NCBI RefSeq assembly: GCF_900460215.1
Contig: NZ_UHIA01000004.1
Coordinates: 1,248,001-1,312,000, forward strand
Direction: 5' to 3'
DNA: 64,000 nt
From: Suttonella indologenes
GTDB taxonomy: Bacteria; Pseudomonadota; Gammaproteobacteria; Cardiobacteriales; Cardiobacteriaceae
The translations under genes and the position numbers were made by a program. Every line of letters begins with the position of its first letter. The stretch's first letter is position 1. A model generated the notes under the pieces. That model saw nothing but the letters and a program-made list of their open reading frames with translations, did not search any database and was not told where the DNA came from. Positions 34,976-43,100 of this stretch are shown one piece after another.

Positions 34976-36397
34976 ATGTTTTTTCTAAGAATCTTTTCTC
35001 AAGCACTGATGCTTACTACAGTTTTTTTATCTACTTCCATATATTCGCAATCTGTTGAACCTCTTTCCCCAGATGAACGGCCAACTTTTCATCTCTCAAA
35101 AAATACGCTTGAATTATTGCAAGAGACAGAAGAGAAACAATCAACTGTAATACAAGAACAAAATATGACTTCTCAAGAATTGCTTGCCCAACCTGTATTG
35201 CTTACTCAAGCATTAAATTCCGCTATCACTTTACAAGATGAGTCTGCTTTGATATTGCTCCTGCCATTATATGCACAGCTTCCGAAAAAAGACGAAATGC
35301 TTTATAAGTATGGACAGGCAATGCTATTTTTTTTACAAGAAAATCCTAAAGAAGCGGTTCAATTATACGAAGAAATTTTAACCTCTTATCCTAATTCTTC
35401 CCCCCTTCGCTTTCAACTGGCTTTATCTCTTTTAGCAGACAAGAGATTAGCTGCTGCTAATGAGCAATTTACACAATTAAATAATGAAGAATTACCGCCA
35501 GAAATACGGCAAACAATAAAAAACCTGCAAGCAGGCATTGCTAAGCAACTAGAGTGGCAATTCAACTTTCATGCACATGGTTTGATGGAGCGTAATATCA
35601 ATGGTAGTCCTGTGAAACAGCAAGTCGGCGCTTGGAAATTCGCACCGCCTGAAAAAGCTTATGGATTAGCTTATGGCTTATCGGCAGATAAACTCTGGGC
35701 ACTAGATGGGCATTGGTATTTAGCCGTTTCTGCTTCCGCAAATGGTAAAACTTTTTGGCAAAAACATGAATACGATGATTTATTACTACGTAGCAGCATA
35801 GGTCTAATGTGGAAAAACAGCAAAAATGAATGGGGTATACTCCCTTTTCATGAGCGGAGATTTTATGGCAGCGACAGCTATTCCTATGGTAATGGTTTGC
35901 GCCTACAAGGAAATTGGCAGATTAACGAGCATTGGAAATGGTTCGCTAATTATGAAATTGCCGATAACCGTTTTTTTACGCGTAAACATTTAGATGGCAT
36001 TAGCCAGCGCTTAGGAAATACCTTATTCTATCGTCCAGATATAAAACAATACTTTACCTTTGGTATAGACTTAGGTAAGGAGGCCGCTAAAGATAGAAGT
36101 AATGCTTATGACTATTATGGACTACGTTTAGGCTGGGGGAAAGAATGGCAGCAAGGTATTTCAAGTATGATACAAATACATGCTTTAAAAAAAGACTATG
36201 CAGAAAAAGACTTTATTCAAATTCAGCGTCAAGATGAGCGTTACGGATTAAATCTCAGTCTGTGGAAACGCGATTGGCATTGGCAAAATTTTATCCCGCG
36301 CCTAACTTATCAATGGAAACGGCAGCGCAGCAATCATTTTGCTTATGATCAAGCTGCTGAGCAGAATATATTTATTGAAATTAGCAAGGATTTTTAG
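34976..36397 (+). CDS. Surface lipoprotein assembly modulator (Slam, DUF560), type XI secretion translocon
   Basis: 473 residues from the ATG at 34976 (AAGAGG ribosome site). Signal peptide ending in STSIYSQS. The N-terminal half has TPR-like helices (FFLQENPKEAVQLYEEILTS, LALSLLADKRLAAANEQFTQ, NNEELPPEIRQTI) as in Slam proteins. The C-terminal half is an aromatic beta-barrel (ALDGHWYLAVSASANGKTFW, WGILPFHERRFYGSDSYSYG, YGLNLSLWKRDWHWQNFIPR) ending in Phe. It moves lipoproteins across the outer membrane; the gene just upstream is the obvious client. Confidence 0.88.
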   Translation: MFFLRIFSQALMLTTVFLSTSIYSQSVEPLSPDERPTFHLSKNTLELLQETEEKQSTVIQEQNMTSQELLAQPVLLTQALNSAITLQDESALILLLPLYAQLPKKDEMLYKYGQAMLFFLQENPKEAVQLYEEILTSYPNSSPLRFQLALSLLADKRLAAANEQFTQLNNEELPPEIRQTIKNLQAGIAKQLEWQFNFHAHGLMERNINGSPVKQQVGAWKFAPPEKAYGLAYGLSADKLWALDGHWYLAVSASANGKTFWQKHEYDDLLLRSSIGLMWKNSKNEWGILPFHERRFYGSDSYSYGNGLRLQGNWQINEHWKWFANYEIADNRFFTRKHLDGISQRLGNTLFYRPDIKQYFTFGIDLGKEAAKDRSNAYDYYGLRLGWGKEWQQGISSMIQIHALKKDYAEKDFIQIQRQDERYGLNLSLWKRDWHWQNFIPRLTYQWKRQRSNHFAYDQAAEQNIFIEISKDF

Positions 36398-36469
36398 CCA
36401 GATAACATTATGATTAATCAGCTTCTGAGATTAAATTAGTTATAATAACTTTTTTATTTTTAGGAGCGC

Positions 36470-36792
36470 ATGATGACAGCATAAACCTTTGATTTAATTT
36501 GTATTGGCGACGGCAGCGTCGGCGTGGCGACGGCGAGACGTGCGGCGGAGTACGGAGCGAAAGTCGCTCTGATTGAAAAAGCACGCGTCGGCGGCACCTG
36601 CGTGAATGTGGGCTGCGTGCCTAAAAAACTCTTTTGGTATGCCGCCAATACTGCCGAGGCTTTGCATAATGCGCCGCTCTAATGCTGCAAGGCTTTGCGG
36701 TGGCAGTCAAAATGGAGGCTTGCAAAGCCGATTTTGACGATACGGTCGCCATTCATCCGACCAGCGCGGAAGAATTGGTGACGCTGCGCTAA
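36470..36792 (+). pseudogene. gor: Glutathione reductase remnant with internal deletion
   Basis: Reading from ATGATG, codon 5 is TAA (36482-36484). The frame then gives TFDLICIGDGSVGVATARRA and VGGTCVNVGCVPKKLFWYAA, the FAD-binding and redox-disulfide region of glutathione reductase, until a TAA near 36680. Directly after it, from ATGCTGCAAGGC, comes MLQGFAVAVKMEACKADFDD and TVAIHPTSAEELVTLR, the normal C-terminus. About 350 central residues are missing. It is clearly non-functional. Confidence 0.9.
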
Positions 36793-36877
36793 AAAACGCT
36801 AATTGAGCAATTTTCCCAAATCATCAAGCGGCAAGTACGAAGCAATTCTGTACTTGATAGTCGGAGAAGTGAAAAAG

Positions 36878-37107
36878 TATAGTTGATTCATGACAAATAT
36901 GAACATTATATTTTTAACCTTAGCTTAGGCGTTTATGCCAGAAAGTACTCGCATGACAAATTGTGTTGGGCATAAGTGCTTAAGCTACTAATTTATAGAG
37001 GAAGTCGTATTCTTGAATCCGACAAATTTATATTTTAAGTAATGTCGGATACAAGTATCCGACCTACCCGATTGAAAAATGATTAATTTTGCCATGAATT
37101 GACTATA
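36878..37107. repeat. Family-D element, long copy
   Basis: 230 bp with inverted ends TATAGTTGATTCATGACAAA and TTTTGCCATGAATTGACTATA. The interior contains a palindrome GTCGGATACAAGTATCCGAC. No ORF. It sits between a 20-base family-C fragment and a complete family-C element. Confidence 0.8.
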
Positions 37108-37211
37108 GTCGAAGAAATGGAAAAGTGACACAAGGTGGCAAGTTGCAGGCAATACAGAGAGTACGGTAAAGTGAGTTGAAGCTGTAACTTTTTTTAAATT
37201 CTTTAACTATA
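37104..37211. repeat. Family-C miniature element
   Basis: About 108 bp, ends TATAGTCGAAGAAATGGAAA and TTTAAATTCTTTAACTATA. Same layout as 26481-26586 (reverse orientation) and 57194-57305. Its first bases overlap the last bases of the family-D element. Confidence 0.8.
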
Positions 37212-37231
37212 TCCTCGCGACCGCGATATTC

Positions 37232-37363
37232 TTACGCAATTTTTTCTTGCTCCGCCGATACGAGAACCGTACGCAGCTGAATCTCTTGCGCTTCTTGGGC
37301 ATAGACGGAGGAAATGGCAGCGGCTAATGCCGCGCTTTATAAAGGCAAGGCTTTTGGAAACAT
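37232..37363 (-). pseudogene. Signal-peptide remnant of a probable TonB-dependent receptor
   Basis: On the minus strand AAGGAC precedes ATG (37363), and the frame reads MFPKALPL, stop, then SAALAAAISSVYAQ (signal-peptide end) and EAQEIQLRTVLVSAEQEKIA before a stop. The sequence after the cleavage site is the usual start of a TonB-dependent receptor mature protein. Everything downstream is gone, cut off at the neighbouring family-C element. The assignment rests on about 40 residues. Confidence 0.5.
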
Positions 37364-37409
37364 GATTAAGTCCTTATAAAAAAGGCAAAAACAGAAAAAG
37401 ATGACAATA

Positions 37410-37514
37410 TATAGTCAATTCAGCTCAAATAAAGACACAGTTTTTATATGTTAGCCCGCACAATAGTAAAGCTTGATATTTTTAGGTGTGCAACTTTGTC
37501 ATGAATTGACTATA
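37410..37514. repeat. Family-D element, short copy
   Basis: 105 bp with ends TATAGTCAATTCAGCTCAAA and TTTGTCATGAATTGACTATA. Same ends as the 230-bp copy but a different, shorter interior. Confidence 0.8.
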
Positions 37515-37667
37515 AATAAAAAAATTATAATGAAACCGCTTCTCAAAATCAAAAGCATCTATGCCAAAAATTTTAAACCTTTGAAATACAATATCTTCAA
37601 TTGCCGAAAACTATAGTCGTTTAAAATAGAAATAGGGGCTGAGAGATTAGCTCCAAAATAAAAATAA

Positions 37668-37679
37668 GGGCTTCAGCCC
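37668..37679 (-). terminator. Terminator at the end of the rho-DUF2069 transcript
   Basis: GGGC-TGAA-GCCC on the minus strand followed by TTATTTTTATTTT; it overlaps the DUF2069 stop codon. An A-tract precedes it, so it could also work weakly in the other direction. Confidence 0.6.
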
Positions 37680-38026
37680 CTATTTTTTTTGCGCACTCGT
37701 TTGCGGTAATTATGCAAAATCGTGCCGATTTCCAATAGGGCAGCACCTAAGCAGAACCATGCGCCCCACCACGGGCTGTGCCATAGCCAAATAATGCCGC
37801 CGAAAAACAAATACACCGGCGCCATTAAGGCTAAGGCTTGATAGGCGCGCAAATCACGCTTGATGGCGCGGGGTGTGAATAATAAGAGCGGCAATAAGGT
37901 CATTGCCGCGCCTAAGGCGCGTTGGAATACAGTGCCGTTGCTGCAATACGCCGCCAAAGCAAAACCGCCTAGCAGGATTGCTAAGGCGGTAAGGGTTAAG
38001 ACATAGCCGATGCCTTGTCGCTTCAC
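37673..38026 (-). CDS. DUF2069 family membrane protein
   Basis: 117 residues with four hydrophobic segments (YVLTLTALAILLGGFALAAY, AALGAAMTLLPLLLF-like, ALALMAPVYLFFGGIIWLW, AWFCLGAALLEIGTILHNY) and a basic C-terminal tail. It matches the small DUF2069 family of unknown function. The GTG start at 38026 directly abuts the rho stop codon, so the two are cotranslated. Confidence 0.8.
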   Translation of the reverse strand: MKRQGIGYVLTLTALAILLGGFALAAYCSNGTVFQRALGAAMTLLPLLLFTPRAIKRDLRAYQALALMAPVYLFFGGIIWLWHSPWWGAWFCLGAALLEIGTILHNYRKRVRKKNRG

Positions 38027-39289
38027 TTATTTGCCGTTTTTCATGGAATCGAAGAATTCTTTGTTGGTTTTGGTATTTTTCATGCGTTCCAATAAGAATT
38101 CAATCGCTTGTAGCTCATCCATCGGATGCAAGATTTTGCGCAAAATCCAAATTTTCTGCAAGATATCGGGGTCAATCATCAATTCTTCGCGGCGCGTGCC
38201 TGATGGGTTGATGTCAATCGCCGGGAAGATGCGTTTTTCCGCAATGCGGCGGCTGAGATGGATTTCCATATTGCCGGTGCCTTTGAATTCTTCATAGATG
38301 ACTTCGTCCATTTTGGATCCGGTATCAATCAAGGCGGTAGCGATAATGGTCAGCGAGCCGGCTTCTTCGGTATTGCGCGCCGCGCCGAAGAAACGTTTGG
38401 GGCGTTGCAGGGCATTGGCATCCACGCCGCCGGTCAGAATTTTGCCTGAAGCAGGCGCGACGGTGTTATAGGCGCGGGCAAGGCGCGTGATGGAGTCGCA
38501 GAGAATCACGACGTCGTGTTTATGCTCGACCAGTCGTTTGGCTTTTTCGATTACCATTTCCGCCACTTGTACATGGCGCTGCGCCGGTTCGTCAAAGGTT
38601 GAAGAAACGACTTCGCCTTTAACGCTACGCTCCATTTCGGTCACTTCTTCGGGACGCTCGTCAATCAGCAAGACAATCAGATAGACTTCCGGATGGTTGA
38701 TATTGATGGATTGCGCAATATTTTGCAGCATCACGGTTTTGCCCGCCTTGGGCGGCGAAACGATGAGTCCGCGCTGTCCTTTGCCGATCGGGGCAATCAT
38801 GTCAATCATGCGCGCGGTAATGTCTTCGCTGCTGCCGTTGCCTAATTCCAAGCGCAATTGTTCTTCGGCATGCAGGGGCGTGAGATTTTCAAATAAGATT
38901 TTATGTTTTGCCGCCGAGCGCGGGTCGAAATTGATGGTATCAATCTTGGTCAGGGCAAAATAGCGTTCATTGTCTTTAGGGGGGCGCAATTTGCCGGTCA
39001 CAGTGTCGCCGGTGCGCAAATTGCAGCGGCGGATAATGCTGGGCGAGACGTATAAATCATCAGCGCCTGCCTGATAGGAATTGATGGCGGAACGCAGAAA
39101 GCCGTAACCATCGGGCAGCAGTTCCAATACGCCGTCACCTTCGATTTCTTCGCCGTTTTTGGCTTGTTCTTTTAAGATAGCAAAAATAAGGTCTTGCTTA
39201 CGTTTGCGTGCGATGTCCTCAAGTCCGATTTGTTCCGCAAGCTCTAAAATGACCTGCGGCGATTTTTTCTTTAAATCGCTTAAATTCAT
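38027..39289 (-). CDS. rho: Transcription termination factor Rho
   Basis: Hexameric RNA helicase. 420 residues: N-terminal MNLSDLKKKSPQVILELAEQ, the RNA-binding cold-shock fold (GDGVLELLPDGYGFLRSA), Walker A SPPKAGKTVMLQNIAQ, the catalytic VLLIDERPEEVTEMERSVKG, and IEEFKGTGNMEIHLSR-type R-loop sequence. trxA lies upstream, a common arrangement in proteobacteria. Confidence 0.98.
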   Translation of the reverse strand: MNLSDLKKKSPQVILELAEQIGLEDIARKRKQDLIFAILKEQAKNGEEIEGDGVLELLPDGYGFLRSAINSYQAGADDLYVSPSIIRRCNLRTGDTVTGKLRPPKDNERYFALTKIDTINFDPRSAAKHKILFENLTPLHAEEQLRLELGNGSSEDITARMIDMIAPIGKGQRGLIVSPPKAGKTVMLQNIAQSININHPEVYLIVLLIDERPEEVTEMERSVKGEVVSSTFDEPAQRHVQVAEMVIEKAKRLVEHKHDVVILCDSITRLARAYNTVAPASGKILTGGVDANALQRPKRFFGAARNTEEAGSLTIIATALIDTGSKMDEVIYEEFKGTGNMEIHLSRRIAEKRIFPAIDINPSGTRREELMIDPDILQKIWILRKILHPMDELQAIEFLLERMKNTKTNKEFFDSMKNGK

Positions 39290-39354
39290 AGAGTGTAATT
39301 GTGTTACTTAGAGAATAAAAGGTTTGCCTGCGCTGACGGCAGGCAAGAGATAAA

Positions 39355-39687
39355 TTAGCCTAAATGCGGCTGCACGAATTCTACTAACTCGCTTTTGCCT
39401 CGCGCAGACAAGCCGATATGGGTATCTACTAATTGTCCGTTTTTAAATAGCAGCAAGGTTGGGATAGAACGGATGCCGTATTGCACGGAAATCTCGTTAT
39501 TATCGTCAACATTAATCTTGGCAATTGCCAATTTGCCGGCGTATTCCTGTGCCATTTCTTCTAAAATCGGCGCAACTGCACGGCAAGGTCCGCACCAAGG
39601 CGCCCAAAAATCGACTAATACCGGCACGTCTGATTCTAAGACTTGCGCCTTAAAATCGGCCTTATTGACTTCAATAGGTTTTGACAT
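39355..39687 (-). CDS. trxA: Thioredoxin
   Basis: 110 residues. Active site WCGPC at residues 31-35 within VDFWAPWCGPCRAVAPILEE, and the conserved cis-proline in GIRSIPTLLLFKNGQLV. Typical thioredoxin 1 length. It lies 65 bases upstream of rho. Confidence 0.97.
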   Translation of the reverse strand: MSKPIEVNKADFKAQVLESDVPVLVDFWAPWCGPCRAVAPILEEMAQEYAGKLAIAKINVDDNNEISVQYGIRSIPTLLLFKNGQLVDTHIGLSARGKSELVEFVQPHLG

Positions 39688-39794
39688 AAATTTCTCCGAT
39701 GGATTCCGCCGAGGCGGATAAAAAGATAGCGGCTAGCGCATAAAAGAAAGTCGCGCGAGTATATGCTGCTTTGGACGAAATAGCAAGTAAGCGC

Positions 39795-40454
39795 TTAAGC
39801 GCCATAGGCTTGCCGGTAAGCCTCTAAATCCGCCAAGCAGGAGCAGTATTCTTCCTTATCCTGCACAAAACGGAGCAAATCGCTCAAGCCGACGATGGCA
39901 CGCGTATGCAAATTCCGTTCTTGCCGAATATGTTCCAAAGCCGATAAATCGCTGTCGCCGATTTTTTCCTGCCTGTCCAAAGCGACCACCAAAGCTATGG
40001 GTTCTGCGCCCTGCGCTGTTAAGAGCTGCAAGGAAGCGCGCACCGCCGTACCGGCAGTTAGCACGTCATCAAGAATCAATACTTTTTTCCCGCGTACATC
40101 ACTGCCCACCAACATACCGCCTTCGCCATGCGCTTTTTCTTCTTTGCGATTAAAAGCCCAAGGCAGATGGATACCCTCTTGCAGCGATAAGACCGTCGCC
40201 ACCGCCGCTACTAAGGGAATGCCCTTATATGCCGGCCCGAAGAGCAAATCCACCTTTAGTCCTTCTGATAAGATTTGCTTAATCACGGCAGCATAGGCCT
40301 GCGCCATTACCGCCAATGATTGCCCGTCGGCAAAAGCGCCCGCATTGAAAAAATACGGGCTTTTGCGTCCGGATTTCAAAGTAAATTCGCCGAATTTCAG
40401 CGCATTGACCGCAAGCGCGGTTTCCAAGAAACGATTTTGATATACTGCCAACAT
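39795..40454 (-). CDS. pyrE: Orotate phosphoribosyltransferase
   Basis: Makes orotidine 5'-phosphate in pyrimidine synthesis. 219 residues from the ATG at 40454, which has AGAGG 9 bases ahead; a TTG three codons earlier is less likely. Signatures are FGEFTLKSGRKSPYFFNAG, LFGPAYKGIPLVAAVA, FNRKEEKAHGEGGMLVG and the PRPP loop VLILDDVLTAGTA. Divergent from xthA with only 22 bases between the starts. Confidence 0.96.
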   Translation of the reverse strand: MLAVYQNRFLETALAVNALKFGEFTLKSGRKSPYFFNAGAFADGQSLAVMAQAYAAVIKQILSEGLKVDLLFGPAYKGIPLVAAVATVLSLQEGIHLPWAFNRKEEKAHGEGGMLVGSDVRGKKVLILDDVLTAGTAVRASLQLLTAQGAEPIALVVALDRQEKIGDSDLSALEHIRQERNLHTRAIVGLSDLLRFVQDKEEYCSCLADLEAYRQAYGA

Positions 40455-40476
40455 TTTTCGCAACCTCTATTTACTT

Positions 40477-41253
40477 ATGTTTAAAATCATTACCCTTAAT
40501 GCCAACGGCATTCGCGCTGCAGAAAGAAAAGGCTTTTTCCAATGGCTTGAACAGCAAAACGCCGATGCCGTCTGCATACAAGAAACCAAAGCGCAGCAAA
40601 GCCAATTGGAAGGCAATCCCGTTTTTTTTCCCTTTGACTATAACTACTATCATGATGCCGAGAAAAAGGGCTACAGCGGCACCGCATTGTATCTGAAACA
40701 CAAACCCGATGAAGTAAAAACCGGTATCGGCTGGGAAGAAGTGGATTGCGAAGGACGCTATTTGGAAGCCCGCTACGGCGATTTGCACATTATTTCCCTG
40801 TATATGCATTCCGGCACTTCCGGCGAAGAGCGCCAAGCGAAAAAAGATGCTTTCATGATCAAATTCCGCCCCTATTTAGATGATTTGGCGGCGGATAATC
40901 ATCGCGTGATTCTTTGCGGCGACATCAATATCGCGCATATGGAACGCGATATCCGCAACTGGAAAGGAAATTTGAAAAATAGCGGCTTTTTGCCGCATGA
41001 ACGCCAATGGCTGAGCGATCTCTTCGCTCTGAACTACAAAGATGCTTTCCGCCTGATTAACCAAGAAGAATTGCAATATACCTGGTGGAGCCAGCGCAGC
41101 CGCGCACGCGAGAAAAACGTCGGTTGGCGGATTGATTATCACATTATTACCAATAATCTCGCCGATCAGGTCATTGATGCCGAAATTTATATCGGAGAAG
41201 TTTTTTCCGACCATGCCCCGGTCGTGATTACTTATCAGGATTTGCTGAAATAA
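40477..41253 (+). CDS. xthA: Exodeoxyribonuclease III
   Basis: AP endonuclease and 3' phosphatase of base-excision repair. 258 residues. NANGIRAAERKGFFQWL, DAVCIQETKAQ (metal-binding Glu), HRVILCGDINIAH (catalytic Asp/Asn), TWWSQRSRAREKNVGWRIDY and the terminal SDHAPVVITYQ with the catalytic His. Confidence 0.95.
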   Translation: MFKIITLNANGIRAAERKGFFQWLEQQNADAVCIQETKAQQSQLEGNPVFFPFDYNYYHDAEKKGYSGTALYLKHKPDEVKTGIGWEEVDCEGRYLEARYGDLHIISLYMHSGTSGEERQAKKDAFMIKFRPYLDDLAADNHRVILCGDINIAHMERDIRNWKGNLKNSGFLPHERQWLSDLFALNYKDAFRLINQEELQYTWWSQRSRAREKNVGWRIDYHIITNNLADQVIDAEIYIGEVFSDHAPVVITYQDLLK

Positions 41254-41255
41254 AA

Positions 41256-41279
41256 AAGCGGTCAACTTATTGACCGCTT
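41256..41279 (-). terminator. Distal hairpin between xthA and fruK
   Basis: Perfect 10-bp stem AAGCGGTCAA / TTGACCGCTT with a 4-base loop. The T-run is on the minus-strand side (TTTTTTATTT), so it serves mainly as a second terminator for fruK. Confidence 0.65.
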
Positions 41280-41322
41280 AAAAACGAATACGCTTTAATT
41301 CTTCTGCCGTAGGCAAAAACAC

Positions 41323-41355
41323 AAAAGCCATCGCAAATAAATCCCGATGGCTTTT
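41323..41355. terminator. Bidirectional terminator between xthA and fruK
   Basis: Stem AAAAGCCATCG / CGATGGCTTTT with an 11-base loop and T-runs on both strands, between the convergent genes. Confidence 0.8.
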
Positions 41356-41362
41356 TAAATGC

Positions 41363-42307
41363 TTAAGGCAATTGCGAAATCATTACGCGCTTCATCAAAC
41401 GCTCAATGACTTCAGGTTCCGGCAAGGCCACGCCCATGTGCTGAATATTCGCTGCGCTATAGGCGGTTGAAGTGCGCGCGATGGTTTCAAGGTCTTGTCC
41501 TAAAGCCAAACCGCGCACCACGCCGGCGACCATCGCATCGCCCGCACCTACCGTACTCATGACTTTGACGCGCGGCGGCGCGGCATGAATGGCCTGATCT
41601 TTGCGTACGAACCAAGCGCCGTGGCTGCCCATGGAAATCACTGCCAACTCCACGCCTTGGTCAAGGAATTTTCTCGCTTGCTCAACGATATGCGCATCGT
41701 CTTCCAATTCGTGTCCGCATAATTCTTCCAATTCGTGAATATTGGGCTTAACCACATGCGGCAATACCTCCGCCTGCATCACCTCAGTCAGGGCTTTACC
41801 GCTGGTATCTACCACCACATAGCGGCATTTGTCGCGATATTTTGCCACAAGTTGGGCGTAATATTGCGCAGGTACGCCGGGCGGTAAACTGCCGCCCATA
41901 ACCAATACGCTGTCGCCGTCTATGGTTTTTTCCAGATAATCTTCAAGTTTTTGAACCGCTTCTGCGGGAATTTCCAATCCCGGCAAATTAATATCGGTGG
42001 TTTCGCCGTTATTGTCGTCAATGATTTTGATGCAGCGGCGGGTATCGCCGGGGATACGGATAAATTCGTCTTTTACGCCGTGTTCTTCAAATGCTTCCGT
42101 AAAAGTACCGTCATTATGATCGCCCATCCAGCCGGTGACAATTACGTCTTTTTCGCCGGCATCGCCCAAATTGATAGCAACTGAGATCCCTTTGCCGCCG
42201 GCGGTTTTATCCAAACGTTCGCCGCGGCTGACTTCCCCGCGCTGCCAATTCGGCGCGTGTACCGTCAAATCAATCGCCGGATTCGCGGTTACTGTAACAA
42301 ATTTCAT
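41363..42307 (-). CDS. fruK: 1-phosphofructokinase (PfkB family)
   Basis: 314 residues. PfkB signatures are TANPAIDLTVHAPNWQRGEV, the Gly-rich KTAGGKGISVAINLGDAG, and the catalytic loop VMSTVGAGDAMVAGVVRG. The N-terminal TxTxNPAID form is typical of FruK/LacC. It converts fructose 1-phosphate to the bisphosphate; no fructose PTS genes lie beside it, so the exact sugar-phosphate is inferred. It stands alone with terminators downstream. Confidence 0.88.
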   Translation of the reverse strand: MKFVTVTANPAIDLTVHAPNWQRGEVSRGERLDKTAGGKGISVAINLGDAGEKDVIVTGWMGDHNDGTFTEAFEEHGVKDEFIRIPGDTRRCIKIIDDNNGETTDINLPGLEIPAEAVQKLEDYLEKTIDGDSVLVMGGSLPPGVPAQYYAQLVAKYRDKCRYVVVDTSGKALTEVMQAEVLPHVVKPNIHELEELCGHELEDDAHIVEQARKFLDQGVELAVISMGSHGAWFVRKDQAIHAAPPRVKVMSTVGAGDAMVAGVVRGLALGQDLETIARTSTAYSAANIQHMGVALPEPEVIERLMKRVMISQLP

Positions 42308-42347
42308 AGGTTCTCCTTACATTAAGTAACAATAAATTTTTAGCATT

Positions 42348-43100
42348 TTAGCTGCTTTTATCTTCGCGTGCGAGAAATCTTATAATCTCTTCGGCAAAGG
42401 CTTCGCTGCGCCATGTATTGCTGGCGGTGATGTGGCTGGCAAAAGGCATAACCCATAATCCGCAATTCGGAATCACGCGGTATAAATCCAAAGCATCTGC
42501 CAAAGGCGAGACCGGATCGCGGTCGCCGGTGATAATCAGCACCGATTTGTCCAAACGTGCAAAATCTTCCAAGCGGTGGCTATGTTCGCTATGTGCCGGA
42601 TTCAGCGCTTCGGAGACGCGCTCAATCACGCGCCGCCAAGCCTCAACGCCGCCTTGCGGCTCATGCAGCTTGGACAGCCATGCCTGCAATCCGAAGCGTT
42701 GCCAATAGGCGGGATCTGCCATGAGGCGGGTTTGCTCGTAAGTACCGCCAGTTTTTTGATAGGAAATACGATAAAAAATCGCTTTTTCCACCCGCTCGGG
42801 ATAATGCAAACTCAGATACATTGCCGTTGCCGCCCCCATAGACGAACCGCAGATATGGGCGCTGGCAATGCCTTCGGCGTCTAACATGGCAATTACGGCG
42901 GCGGCTAATTTGCCGATGCTGAGTTGATCATCCGGTAATAAGGTTTTGCCGTGTCCCGGCAAATCCGGTACCAGCAGGCGATAACGTTTGGAAAGGGCGG
43001 CGATTTGCGGCTGCCATTCTTCGCCCGCCATGCCGCCGCTATGCAGCAATACAAGGCTTTGCGCGCCGCTGCCGTAGGTTTGGTAATAAGGAATCATCAT
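42348..43100 (-). CDS. Alpha/beta hydrolase
   Basis: 250 residues of the alpha/beta hydrolase fold: oxyanion region LVLLHSGGMAGEEWQP, nucleophile elbow CGSSMGAATA with Ser87, an acid in ITGDRDPVSPLADAL and His in MPFASHITASNTW. It resembles esterases and lactonases of the 3-oxoadipate enol-lactonase type, but the substrate cannot be told. It overlaps the channel gene by 4 bases (ATGA). Confidence 0.82.
   Translation of the reverse strand: MMIPYYQTYGSGAQSLVLLHSGGMAGEEWQPQIAALSKRYRLLVPDLPGHGKTLLPDDQLSIGKLAAAVIAMLDAEGIASAHICGSSMGAATAMYLSLHYPERVEKAIFYRISYQKTGGTYEQTRLMADPAYWQRFGLQAWLSKLHEPQGGVEAWRRVIERVSEALNPAHSEHSHRLEDFARLDKSVLIITGDRDPVSPLADALDLYRVIPNCGLWVMPFASHITASNTWRSEAFAEEIIRFLAREDKSS

Larger units (their letters stand above)
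36793..37672. other. Decayed, repeat-filled region
   Basis: About 880 bases without an intact gene. It holds a truncated family-C end (about 36857-36877), a 230-bp family-D element (36878-37107), a family-C element (37104-37211), the TonB-receptor remnant (37232-37363) and a second family-D element (37410-37514). The remaining 37515-37665 is AT-rich with no clear signal. Confidence 0.85.
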
